64,000 nt of DNA from Actinokineospora diospyrosa. Lineage in GTDB: Bacteria; Actinomycetota; Actinomycetes; Mycobacteriales; Pseudonocardiaceae. This document shows positions 44,813 through 53,916 of this stretch, in pieces. The notes beneath the pieces are model-generated. The model was given only the letters and a program-made list of their open reading frames with translations, did not search any database and had not been told where the DNA came from. Each line of letters opens with the position of its first letter. Within the stretch, counting starts at the first letter, position 1. The DNA is taken from the NCBI RefSeq assembly GCF_024171925.1, contig NZ_JAMTCO010000002.1, forward strand, positions 1-64,000, given 5' to 3'. The translations under genes were made by a program, and so were the position numbers.

Positions 44813-47800
44813 GTGAGCCCCGTGGAGTCGGATGTGGCCCAACGCCTCGCCGAGGCGCGCAGGCGGCAGGGGTGGCCGGTGGCCCGGCTGGCCACCGAGT
44901 GCGCCCGGCTCGGCGCGGACGGCCTGGACGGCGCGGCCATCACCGCCATCGAGGCGGGCACCCGGGGCGCCACCCCCGGCGAGGTCTCGGTGCTCGCGGT
45001 CGCCCTCGGCGTGGCCGTCACCGAACTGGCCCCCGAACCGACCCAGCTGGCCCGGTCCACCCGCCCGTCCCCACCCGTTCTCTCCGCACTGCCCGTCCCG
45101 CCCGCTGTATCCACTTCACCCTTGCCCCAGTTGCCCAACCCACGCGCGTCGGTCCGCGGCCCCCGCCCGCCCCGCTCCGGCTCGGTGGACTTCTTCATCA
45201 GCTACTCGCTGGCCGACGACGACTGGGCGACCTGGATCGCGCACGAGTTGGAGGCGGCCGGGTACTCGGTGATGATCCAGGCCTGGGACTTCGTGCCCGG
45301 CACGCACTTCCTGGACTTCATCGACCGGGGAATCCGCGAGTCCAGCGCGCTCATCGCCGTGCTCTCGCACGACTACATGCGCTCGCAGTACGGCAGGCTC
45401 GAGTGGATGGCCGCGTTGCAGGCCGCGCACGACCACCCCGACACCAAACTGCTGCTGCCGGTGCGGGTGGAGAACATCTTCCCGGACGGGCTGCTCGCCC
45501 CGATCACCTTCGTCGACCTCGTCGGCATCGACGACCCGGAGTCGGCCAGGGCGCGGCTGCTCGGCAACATCGAGCACGCCCTGACCGGCCGCGCCAAGCC
45601 CGGCGCCAACCCGCGGTACCCCGGAACGGCCGCCCCGCAACCGGAACCGCCGCGGGAGAGCATCCCCGCGCCGCGCCGCGAGCACGCCAAGGCGACCTTC
45701 CCGCCCACGGCCCCCACCGCCGGTCCGCGCCACGAACTCGGTGTCCTGTTCATCCCCGGTCCCAGGTTCGGCGCGGGCGGGGAGAACCCGGTCGATCGAC
45801 TGGCCACTTTGGACGCGCGGTTGACCCATCTCGGCGAGGCAGGACTGCCTGCACCGGAACTGGTCATCGTCAGCGGCAGCCTCACCGACTCCGGTACCCG
45901 CGAACAGTTCGAGCAGGCCCGCGGTTTCCTCACCGGGTTGCGGTCCCTGCTGGGGATCGACGCGGGCAGGCTGGTGATCGTGCCCGGCGGCGGCGACATC
46001 ACCGGCCCCGCCTGCGAGGCCTATTTCGCGCAGTGCCGCGCGGAGAGCATCGACCCGGAACCGCCGTACTTCAGCAAGTGGCTGCACTTCGAGCGCCTGC
46101 ACCGCGAGATCCACCCGAGCGGCACGGTGTTCGACGCGAACCAGCCCTGGTCGCTCATCGAGCTCCCGGACCTGCGCGTGGCCGTCGCCGCGCTCAACTC
46201 GACCGTCGTGCACACCCACCTGACCCCGGGGCAGCCCGGCCACCTCGGCGCCGAGCAGCTCGCCTGGTTCTCCACCGCCCTCGCCGCCTACGAACAGGCC
46301 GGTTACCTGCGGATCGGCGTGGTCGGCCACACCCCGTCGGCCAGGGGCGCCGCGGCCCTCGACGACGCCGAGGCGTTCGACGCCGTCCTCGGCGACCACC
46401 TCAACCTGCTGCTCACCGGCGAGGGTTCCGGAACCGCCGAGATCGAGCCGGGACCCGGCGGTCTCGCCGTGATCCCCCCGCGCGGGGGTCCCCGGTTGCT
46501 GCACCTCACCGGTGACGGCGCGCAGAGCTGGTCGCTCGACGACACCCCCCGCCGCGTCGGCCACACCGAGCGGCCCTGGCGCGAGGCGGGTCAGGCGTTC
46601 ACCGCCCCGTCCAGCGCCGGTCCGCAGTTCCGCGAGCCGCCCGCGCGCTCGACCGACGACGAGTACCCGGTCGACCAGTTGCTGCGCCGGATCACCGAGG
46701 TCATCGAGGTCCGCCACCCCCGCGCCGCGGTCCGCAGGCTCCCCGGCCGCCCGCCGGTGCTGCGGGTCAGCTACCCCGACGGCGACGTGGTGCCGCAGTT
46801 CCTGATCGCCGCGCACATCGGCGAACCCACCGCCGCCGAGGTCGCCGCGCTGGCCAGGGTCCGCAGGCGCAACGCCGAGGAGCTGATCTCCGAGCTGGTC
46901 TACCAGGGACCGACCCCCGGCCTGACGCTGCGGTCCGACGCGCTGCGCGACGGGGTCCGGGTGCGCAGCTTCACCGAGTTCCAGGGGCTACTCGACCTGC
47001 GCGGGTACGTCGCGGCGCAGACCGAGCGGCTGGCCAAGGACCGGGTGTACCCGCCGGAGCTCTACGTGCCGCAGCGCTTCCGCGAGACGGCGGGCACGGC
47101 GGCCTCGGACGCGGCCGTGCGCGAGGACGTCGTCGAGGAGCTGCTGGAGCTGCTCTCCGCCGACGAGGGCCGGTTCGTGCTGCTGATGGGCGACTTCGGC
47201 CGGGGCAAGACCTTCGCCATGCGCACCCTGGCGATGACCCTGCCGAGCAGGCTGCCCGGGGTCACCCCGATCCTCATCGAGCTGCACGCGCTGGACAAGG
47301 CGCACAGCGTGGACGGGCTGGTCGCCGCGCACCTGGCCAACCACGGCGAGTCCCGCATCGACCTGCGCGCCTTCCGCTACCTGCTGCGCGAGGGCCGGGT
47401 CGTGCTGCTGTTCGACGGGTTCGACGAGCTGGCCAGCCGGGTCAGCTACGACCGCGCCGCCGACCACCTCACCACCCTGCTCTCGGCGGCCGAGGGCCGG
47501 GCGAAGGTCGTGGTCACCAGCCGCACCCAGCACTTCCAGAACGACGCCCAGGTCCGCACCGCGCTCGGCGCGCTGGTCGGCGCGCTGGCCCAGCGGCGCA
47601 TCCTGCTGCTGGAGGACTTCAGCCAGCGCCAGATCGACGCCTACCTGCTCAACCGCTACGGCGCCGACGAGCAGGCCGCCCGGGAGCGGGTCGAGCTGAT
47701 CGGCCGGGTCGACGACCTCGGCGGCCTGTCGCGCAACCCGCGGATGCTCAGCTTCGTCGCGGGCCTGGACCCGGAGCGGCTCGCCGCTGTCGCCGCCCGC

Positions 47801-50800
47801 GACACCATCAGCGCCGCGGGTCTCTACGAGGAGATCCTCACCTCCTGGCTCGCCCACGAGCACCGCCGCGCGCACCCGCCCGGCGCGCAGGCGGGGCTCA
47901 CCATCGACGAGCTGCGCTTCGCCGTCACCACGTTGGCGCTGCGGGTGTGGGAGTCCAACGACGTGCTGCTGCGCCTCGACGACGTCGCCGAGGTGGCCGA
48001 GGCGCTGGCCGGGTTGGCCGACACGCCGCTGTCGCCGCCGCAGGCCACGCACGCCGTGGGCGCGGGCAGCCTGCTGGTGCGCACCGACGACGACCTGTTC
48101 GGGTTCATCCACGCCTCGGTGATGGAGTGGCTGGTCGCCAAGGAGATCGCCCGCCAGCTCGGCCTCGGCGACGGCAGGCCCGCCCTGCTCGGCCGCCGCA
48201 AGCTCTCCCAGCTCACCGTGGACTTCCTGTGCGACCTCGGCGATCCGGGGCGGCTGCGCGAGTGGGCGGCGCGCCCGGGTGGCGACCCGGTCACCGACGC
48301 CAACGCCCTCAAGATCAGCAAGCGGCTGCGCACCCCGGCCAAGACCGACATGCGCGAGGCGGTGCTGCGCGGGGAGGACCTGTCGCACCGCGACCTGTCC
48401 GGGGTGGACCTCACCGGCGCCGACCTGACCGATGCGCTGCTCATCGGCACCAAGCTGGCCAGGGCGACGCTGCGCGGTGCCCGGTTGCGCCGGGCCCGCC
48501 TGGACCGGGCCGTGCTGCGCGACGCCGACCTGTCCGGGGCCGACCTCACCGGCGCCCGGCTCGCCGAGACCGACCTGCGCGGCGTGCTGGTCACCGGCAG
48601 CACCTGGACCAGGGCCGCGTTGATCAACGTGGTCGCCGACCCGGCGCTGCGCGCGGCCAGGGAACTGCGGGCCGCCGCGATCACGCCGGGGCAGCCGGTG
48701 CTGACCGGGCTGCGGCCCGCCGGGGTCGGCGTCCAGTTCGGCTTCGAGGACGGGCGGCTGCCCCGCCCGCTGGCCTACAGCCCCGACGGCTCGCTGCTCG
48801 CGGTCGGCAGCGGTGACGGCGGTGTGCTGCTGTGCGACACCGAGAAGGGCCTGCCGCTGCGCACCCTCAACGGCCACCTGGACCGGGTGTACGCGGTCGA
48901 CTTCGGCCCGCCGGACAGCGCGCTGATCACCGTCGCCGCGGACGGCACCGTCCGGTTCTGGGACCCGGCGACCGGCGAGCCCGGCGTGGTGATCGCCGAC
49001 GGCGCCGGGCACACGGCGCCGGTGTGGCCGCTGCGGATCTCCCCGGACGGCGCGGTGGTCGCTTACGGCGACGGCGCGGGTGAGGTCATCGTGCGCTCGG
49101 TGCCCGGTGGTGAGCAGCTGCACCGGCTCGGCGGGCACGTCGAGCGGGTTTGGGCGGTCGCCTTCCACCCGGGCGGCACGCTGCTGGCCACCGCGGACGA
49201 GTCCGGTGTGGTGCGGTTGTGGGACTTGGCGACGGGTACCGAGCGGCATAGGTTCGCCAGCCCCGGCGCGGCGGTCTACACCCTGGACTTCAGCCCGGAC
49301 GGGCGGTTGCTCGTGGTCGGCGGCCAGCACGCGCACCTGCGGCTGCTGGACGTCGACTCCGGCACCGAGGCCCACCGGCTCGAAGGACACACCGGGCACG
49401 TCTACGCGGCCACCTTCCACCCGGAACTCGACGTCCTGGCGACAGGTGACATCTCCGGCGCGGTGCGGCTCTGGAAGATCCCCCCGACCGGTAGGCCTAC
49501 CTCGGAGGTCTTGCAGCACCGGCACGCCACCAACGTCTACCACCTCGCGTTCAGCCCCGACGGTCGCACGCTCGCCAGCGGCGACAGCGACGGCACCGTG
49601 CGCGTGTGGGACACCACGACCGGCCAGGAGACCTACGAGCTCGCCGCGCACCGGGGCGCGGTGTGGCCGCTGGCCTTCCGCGCCGACTCCGCGCAGCTGG
49701 CCACGACCGGCCGCGACGGCACGGTCCGGCTCTGGGACCCGGTCAGCGGCAGGCAGCGGTTCGAGGTGCACGGCCACGGCCGCCGGGTCACCCAGGTGCA
49801 CTTCAACCCGGCGGGCGACCTGCTCGCCGCGGCGGGCAACGACGGCGTGGTGCGGGTCTGGGACCCGGTCACCGGCCGCAGGCTCCAGGTCCTCACCGGC
49901 CGCGGCGACCAGCTCACCGGTGCGGTGTTCAACCCGGTGAAGCCGTTGCTGGCCACCGCGAGCAACGACGGCGGCATGCACCTGTGGCAGCTGAGCACCT
50001 GGCACGCGGGCCAGGAGGTCGACGTCGAGACCGAGTACGTCTGGGCCAGCGCGTTCTCCCCGGACGGCGAGGTGCTGGCCACCGCCAACGACGACGACAC
50101 GGTCCGGCTGTGGTGGCAGGCGACCGGGCGCGAGGTGCTGGTCCTGCTCGAGCACCGCGGCCGGGTCCGCTCGATCGTCTTCAGCCCGGACGGCTCGCTG
50201 GTGGCCACCGGCTGCGACGACTCGAAGGTCCGGCTGTTCGACCGCGAGACCGGCGCCTGCCTGGCCACCCTGGAGGGGCACACCGACCGGGTCTACGACG
50301 TCCGGTTCAGCGCCGACGGGCAGGTGCTGGCCAGCGTCAGCAACGACGGCACCGCGGTGCTGTGGCGGGTCGCCGACCACGCGCTGGTCCGGGTGTTCAC
50401 CGCCCAGCGCGGCAGGCTGTGGGCCGGGGCGTTCAGCCAGGACGGCCGGGTGCTGGCCGTCGCGGGCGACGACGCGGTGATCTACCTGTGGGACACCGCG
50501 ACCGGGACCGTGCTGGCCCGGCTGAGCGGGCACACCCGGCGGGTGCTGTCGCTGGCGTTCAGCCCGGACGGCCGCACGCTGGCCAGCGGCGCCGCCGACG
50601 GCACGACCCGGCTGTGGGACGTGGCCGAGCGCCGGTTGCGGTTGACGATGATCGGGCTACCCGAGGCGTGGGCCGCGGTGACCCCGGAGGGCCGGTACAA
50701 AGTGGAGGGAGCGCAGGCCGGCGAGTTCTGGCACGCGGTCGGGCTGTGCCGCTTCGAGGTCGGCGAGCTCGACGGGGTGCTGCGCGAGGCGCGCGCGGTG

Positions 50801-50821
50801 CCGCTGGAGGAGCCGTTCTGA
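44813..50821 (+). CDS. HTH-TIR-phosphoesterase-like-NACHT-pentapeptide-WD40 protein
   Basis: A 2002-residue cytoplasmic STAND protein. Order: XRE-type helix-turn-helix (about 5-75); TIR domain (about 123-262: DFFISYSLADDDW, QAWDFVPGTHF, candidate catalytic Glu197 in YGRLEW); a calcineurin-phosphoesterase-like domain (about 308-575) whose metal motifs are degraded (VSGSLTD for SGDLTD, PGGGD for PGNHD); NACHT ATPase with Walker A GDFGRGKT (793-800) and Walker B LLFDGFDEL (Asp868); pentapeptide repeats (about 1180-1263); and fifteen WD40 blades to the end. TIR-NACHT proteins act as NLR-like antiphage sensors whose TIR depletes NAD. GTG 44813 follows GGGAGG by 5 bases. It is a single gene with no obvious partner. 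Defence is inferred. Confidence 0.88.
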   Translation: MSPVESDVAQRLAEARRRQGWPVARLATECARLGADGLDGAAITAIEAGTRGATPGEVSVLAVALGVAVTELAPEPTQLARSTRPSPPVLSALPVPPAVSTSPLPQLPNPRASVRGPRPPRSGSVDFFISYSLADDDWATWIAHELEAAGYSVMIQAWDFVPGTHFLDFIDRGIRESSALIAVLSHDYMRSQYGRLEWMAALQAAHDHPDTKLLLPVRVENIFPDGLLAPITFVDLVGIDDPESARARLLGNIEHALTGRAKPGANPRYPGTAAPQPEPPRESIPAPRREHAKATFPPTAPTAGPRHELGVLFIPGPRFGAGGENPVDRLATLDARLTHLGEAGLPAPELVIVSGSLTDSGTREQFEQARGFLTGLRSLLGIDAGRLVIVPGGGDITGPACEAYFAQCRAESIDPEPPYFSKWLHFERLHREIHPSGTVFDANQPWSLIELPDLRVAVAALNSTVVHTHLTPGQPGHLGAEQLAWFSTALAAYEQAGYLRIGVVGHTPSARGAAALDDAEAFDAVLGDHLNLLLTGEGSGTAEIEPGPGGLAVIPPRGGPRLLHLTGDGAQSWSLDDTPRRVGHTERPWREAGQAFTAPSSAGPQFREPPARSTDDEYPVDQLLRRITEVIEVRHPRAAVRRLPGRPPVLRVSYPDGDVVPQFLIAAHIGEPTAAEVAALARVRRRNAEELISELVYQGPTPGLTLRSDALRDGVRVRSFTEFQGLLDLRGYVAAQTERLAKDRVYPPELYVPQRFRETAGTAASDAAVREDVVEELLELLSADEGRFVLLMGDFGRGKTFAMRTLAMTLPSRLPGVTPILIELHALDKAHSVDGLVAAHLANHGESRIDLRAFRYLLREGRVVLLFDGFDELASRVSYDRAADHLTTLLSAAEGRAKVVVTSRTQHFQNDAQVRTALGALVGALAQRRILLLEDFSQRQIDAYLLNRYGADEQAARERVELIGRVDDLGGLSRNPRMLSFVAGLDPERLAAVAARDTISAAGLYEEILTSWLAHEHRRAHPPGAQAGLTIDELRFAVTTLALRVWESNDVLLRLDDVAEVAEALAGLADTPLSPPQATHAVGAGSLLVRTDDDLFGFIHASVMEWLVAKEIARQLGLGDGRPALLGRRKLSQLTVDFLCDLGDPGRLREWAARPGGDPVTDANALKISKRLRTPAKTDMREAVLRGEDLSHRDLSGVDLTGADLTDALLIGTKLARATLRGARLRRARLDRAVLRDADLSGADLTGARLAETDLRGVLVTGSTWTRAALINVVADPALRAARELRAAAITPGQPVLTGLRPAGVGVQFGFEDGRLPRPLAYSPDGSLLAVGSGDGGVLLCDTEKGLPLRTLNGHLDRVYAVDFGPPDSALITVAADGTVRFWDPATGEPGVVIADGAGHTAPVWPLRISPDGAVVAYGDGAGEVIVRSVPGGEQLHRLGGHVERVWAVAFHPGGTLLATADESGVVRLWDLATGTERHRFASPGAAVYTLDFSPDGRLLVVGGQHAHLRLLDVDSGTEAHRLEGHTGHVYAATFHPELDVLATGDISGAVRLWKIPPTGRPTSEVLQHRHATNVYHLAFSPDGRTLASGDSDGTVRVWDTTTGQETYELAAHRGAVWPLAFRADSAQLATTGRDGTVRLWDPVSGRQRFEVHGHGRRVTQVHFNPAGDLLAAAGNDGVVRVWDPVTGRRLQVLTGRGDQLTGAVFNPVKPLLATASNDGGMHLWQLSTWHAGQEVDVETEYVWASAFSPDGEVLATANDDDTVRLWWQATGREVLVLLEHRGRVRSIVFSPDGSLVATGCDDSKVRLFDRETGACLATLEGHTDRVYDVRFSADGQVLASVSNDGTAVLWRVADHALVRVFTAQRGRLWAGAFSQDGRVLAVAGDDAVIYLWDTATGTVLARLSGHTRRVLSLAFSPDGRTLASGAADGTTRLWDVAERRLRLTMIGLPEAWAAVTPEGRYKVEGAQAGEFWHAVGLCRFEVGELDGVLREARAVPLEEPF

Positions 50822-50826
50822 GCCGG

Positions 50827-51537
50827 TCACGCCAGCCGGACCCCGGCGACGACGAGGGAGCCGCCGAGGGTGGGCCAGCGGCGGGCGGCCCAGCGCGAGC
50901 GGAACTCGCGGCGCCGGGTCCGCCAGACGACGTGGTTGGACCGCGGCGGCGACGGCGCGAACCCGGCCGCGCGCAGGCCGGTGGCCAGCAGCGGGTAGGT
51001 GAACGGGCGGATGTGCAGGTGCAGGTACTCGTGGAACGGGTCGACCTGCCGGGGCGCCTGACCGAGCAGGAACCGCAGCCGGTCCTGCGCGGGCGCGAGG
51101 TTGGGCGTGGTCAGCACCAGGATCCCGCCCGGCCGCAGCACCCGGTGGCACTCGGCCAGCAGCAGCGCCGGGTCGTAGACGTGCTCGATGATCTCCCCGG
51201 CGAGGACGCCGTCGAGCGAGCCGGTCCGCACCGGCAGCAGCGCCCCGACGTCCAGGCGCACGGCCGCGACACCGGCCCGCAGCGCCGCCCGGCACGCCTC
51301 GGCGACCACGTCGCAAGCGACGGGGCGCAGGCCGCGCCGCCCGAGCAGGTCGCCTACCTCGCCACCACCCGCGCCGAGGTCGGCCACCACGGCGCCTGCG
51401 GGCAGGTGTTCGGTGAGCATGTCCAGCGCGTGCCGCAGCCGCAGCCGGTGGTAGGGGTCGCGCAGGTAGCCCGCGACCTCGTCACCCGAGTAGCCGCGCA
51501 CGTTGGCCGCCGTGGCCCTGTTCTGCGCTCGCCGCAC
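50827..51537 (-). CDS. SAM-dependent methyltransferase
   Basis: A 236-residue class I methyltransferase. VVADLGAGGGEVGDLLG is motif I, VLAGEIIEHVYDPALLLAECHRVLRPGG motif II/III, and ILVLTTPNLAPAQDRLRFLLG resembles Methyltransf_11/UbiE-like proteins acting on lipids or glycans. GTG 51537 is the first good candidate. Its ribosome site is weak. It is divergent from the HAD gene and convergent with the TIR-NACHT gene. Confidence 0.8.
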   Translation of the reverse strand: MRRAQNRATAANVRGYSGDEVAGYLRDPYHRLRLRHALDMLTEHLPAGAVVADLGAGGGEVGDLLGRRGLRPVACDVVAEACRAALRAGVAAVRLDVGALLPVRTGSLDGVLAGEIIEHVYDPALLLAECHRVLRPGGILVLTTPNLAPAQDRLRFLLGQAPRQVDPFHEYLHLHIRPFTYPLLATGLRAAGFAPSPPRSNHVVWRTRRREFRSRWAARRWPTLGGSLVVAGVRLA

Positions 51538-51579
51538 CCGACCATGATCGCAGACCGGGGCTGAGGAAGGGGGCCGCGC

Positions 51580-52236
51580 GTGCGGATCGACCACATAGTG
51601 TGGGACTGGAACGGAACCCTCTTCGACGACGGCGACGCCTTGGTGCGGGCCACCATCGAGGCGTTCTCCCGCACCGGCCTGCCCGAAGTCACTGTCACCG
51701 GGTACCGGGAGAACTTCACCCGCCCCATCTCGGACTTCTATGAACGCTTGGCGGGCAAGGCTCTTACAGCGCAACAACAACTCGACCTCAATGCGCACTT
51801 TCAACGCTCTTACGCCGACTTGCTCGAACAGGCCAGGCTGCACGCCCACACCATCGCGGCGCTAGCAGCGTGGCGCGACGCCGGTAGGACTCAGTCACTG
51901 TTGTCGATGTACCCGCATGAGCGTCTGGTTGCCTTACCGCAGTTCCACGCGATCGCCCACTTCTTCGACCGAGTGGACGGCATGCGTTCCGATGAGCTGC
52001 AACGCAAAGAACCCCACCTGCGCAGGCATCTCGACGCCGTTGGCGTTGAGGACGTGCTCATCGTGGGGGATAGCGATGACGACATTCGCGCTGCCCAGGC
52101 TTGCGACGTTCCCTGCGTGCTCTATCACCCGACTCGCGGCGCTCTAGTCAGTCAAACCCGTGCCGAAGGTCTTGCCGTGCCGGTCGTGCGGGAGTTGGGG
52201 GACGCGGTCCGCTGGGCGTTGGGGGAGCGGCCGTAA
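51580..52236 (+). CDS. HAD hydrolase (phosphoglycolate phosphatase-like)
   Basis: A 218-residue HAD phosphatase: VWDWNGTLFDD (motif I), SLLSMYPH (motif II), KEPHLRRHL (Lys) and VLIVGDSDDDIRAAQ (motif IV), with a helical C1 cap. Relatives dephosphorylate phosphoglycolate or similar small phosphoesters. GTG 51580 follows GAAGGGGG. Confidence 0.88.
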   Translation: MRIDHIVWDWNGTLFDDGDALVRATIEAFSRTGLPEVTVTGYRENFTRPISDFYERLAGKALTAQQQLDLNAHFQRSYADLLEQARLHAHTIAALAAWRDAGRTQSLLSMYPHERLVALPQFHAIAHFFDRVDGMRSDELQRKEPHLRRHLDAVGVEDVLIVGDSDDDIRAAQACDVPCVLYHPTRGALVSQTRAEGLAVPVVRELGDAVRWALGERP

Positions 52237-52269
52237 CCCTCGCTCGCCCCGGGTGGGAGCGAGCGAGGG
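52237..52269. terminator. Bidirectional terminator
   Basis: A perfect 11-bp stem CCCTCGCTCGC (52237-52247) with complement 52259-52269 lies between the convergent HAD and hydrolase genes. It lacks a T-run. Confidence 0.7.
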
Positions 52270-52275
52270 ATCAGC

Positions 52276-53604
52276 TCACGGCCGCAGCAGGTAGTCGATC
52301 TCCCGCTGCCTGGTCGCGGTGTCGTTGAAGTACGCGGTGTGCCCCACCCCCGTCCAGGTCAGCAGCCGGGAACCCGAGATCTGGCAGGCGAGGCCGATCC
52401 CCCAGGAGTGCGGGGTCGCCGGGTCGTGCTCACCGCTGACCACCAGGATCGGCGGCGCGCCGCGCACCGGCGTCGGACCCCACGGGTTCTTCGCCGGGAT
52501 GGGCCAGCCCAGGCAGCCCGCCTGCACGTCCCAGCCCTCGACGTGGCCGCGGGTGGTCGGCGCCACCCGGCGCACCTCCGCCACGCGCGCCGACATGTCG
52601 GCGAACGAGCGGATGTCGCTGGGGAAGTCGTGGCAGGCGATCACCCGGTACGCGGGCGCGCTGCCGCCCTCTTCGAACCCCGCGCGGTCGCGGATCGCGG
52701 TCGCCAGGTCCGGCCAGTAGTCGGTGAGGCTGAGCAGGCCGTAGGCGGAGTAACCGATCTGCTCCGGGGTCAACCCGCCGACCCCGCTGTCGAGCAACGC
52801 GCTGTACTCCGCCCGCACGTCCCGGCCGTGCAGGGCGCACGAGGTTTCCGCCGCGCACCACCGCGCGAACGCGCCGAACACGTCCTCGGTCGCCCTGGCC
52901 TCGTCGACGGCCAGCCTGCGGCTGCCGATCGTGTGGTCCAACGCGCCGTCGAGCACCGCGGCGCGCACCCGGTTCGGGTACATCCCGGCGTAGGTCGCGC
53001 CCAGCAGCGACCCGTACGACAGCCCCAGCCAACTGATCTTCTGCTCACCCAGGGCCGAGCGCACGACATCGATGTCGCGGGCCGCGCTGACCGTGTCGAC
53101 GTGATCGATGAGCGGCCCGGTCGCCGCCCGGCAGCCCGCGGCGACCCGGCGGTTGTAGCCGATCAAGCGGTCGTACTCCGCGCGGGTGCTCGGGAACTGC
53201 GTCACCGCCGGGTCGTTCGGCGGCACCGGGCAGGCGATCGCGGGCCTGCTCTCGCCGACACCGCGCGGGTCGAGGCCGATGATGTCGAAGCGCGCCCGCA
53301 GGTCGGCGGGGAACAACTCGGCCCCGTGGTCGCGCACCAGCGCCCGCCCCGGGCCGCCCGGCCCACCCGGGTTGATCAGCAGCACCCCGATCCGCCTGGC
53401 CGGGTCGGTCGCCCGCAACCGGCTCACCGCCAGCGTGATCTTCTCCCCGCCCGGACGCGACCAGTCCAGCGGTACCCGTACCTCGCCGCACTCGGCGGCC
53501 GCGCATTCCTGCCACGCGATCCCCCCGGTCGCCGCGGCCGGGGCGGCGGTGAGCACCGCGCCGACGAGGGCGACCGGGACCGCGAGGGTCCATTTCCTCC
53601 ACAT
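52276..53604 (-). CDS. Secreted alpha/beta hydrolase (tripeptidyl aminopeptidase-like)
   Basis: A 442-residue exported hydrolase. The signal peptide (MWRKWTLAVPVALVGAVLTAAPAAA) precedes the fold. The catalytic triad appears as LGLSYGSLLG (Ser), VSGEHDPATP (Asp) and GVGHTAY (His), with INPGGPGGPG as oxyanion loop. This matches Streptomyces tripeptidyl aminopeptidases (peptidase S33 and TAP-like C-terminal domain), which trim N-terminal tripeptides outside the cell. ATG 53604 has AGGA 7 bases upstream. Confidence 0.9.
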   Translation of the reverse strand: MWRKWTLAVPVALVGAVLTAAPAAATGGIAWQECAAAECGEVRVPLDWSRPGGEKITLAVSRLRATDPARRIGVLLINPGGPGGPGRALVRDHGAELFPADLRARFDIIGLDPRGVGESRPAIACPVPPNDPAVTQFPSTRAEYDRLIGYNRRVAAGCRAATGPLIDHVDTVSAARDIDVVRSALGEQKISWLGLSYGSLLGATYAGMYPNRVRAAVLDGALDHTIGSRRLAVDEARATEDVFGAFARWCAAETSCALHGRDVRAEYSALLDSGVGGLTPEQIGYSAYGLLSLTDYWPDLATAIRDRAGFEEGGSAPAYRVIACHDFPSDIRSFADMSARVAEVRRVAPTTRGHVEGWDVQAGCLGWPIPAKNPWGPTPVRGAPPILVVSGEHDPATPHSWGIGLACQISGSRLLTWTGVGHTAYFNDTATRQREIDYLLRP

Positions 53605-53916
53605 AGGACGATCCTGTCGACGCGCCGCGTTGCCCGGCGTCCTCCTGCGGGATGACCGCGACTCCCGCCGCTGTGCTGATGCGCCAGCTGTGCCGGTGCG
53701 AAGTCGTTGTGGACGCTGGGTGAGCGGCCGGGCACACAACCGGTGCGCGGGTCCGGATATCGCCGCTGCGGTGGGGTTCGGGTCGTTGTCGGTTGTGTTC
53801 CAGTTGCCCGGGGCACACGATCCGGTGGCGCTCATTACGTTCATGTCGGGGTGGGTCCCGGTCGATGACAGGTGAGCAGGAATCCCACTGGGGACCGTGA
53901 TCGGGGAGGGCAGGCG
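53605..53916. other. Divergent intergenic region
   Basis: These 312 bases separate the secreted hydrolase and the sensor kinase. I see no gene, dyad or strong promoter beyond the kinase ribosome site GGGGAGGG (53903-53910). Confidence 0.5.

Noticed and set aside
46988-50533. 1181-codon open frame antisense to the TIR-NACHT/WD40 gene
   Set aside because: It mirrors the GC-rich codon pattern of the real gene, has Gln/Arg/Gly/Val-biased composition and no domain. Similar shadows at 11313-14429, 38397-40559, 3612-5639 and 280-2028 were dropped for the same reason.
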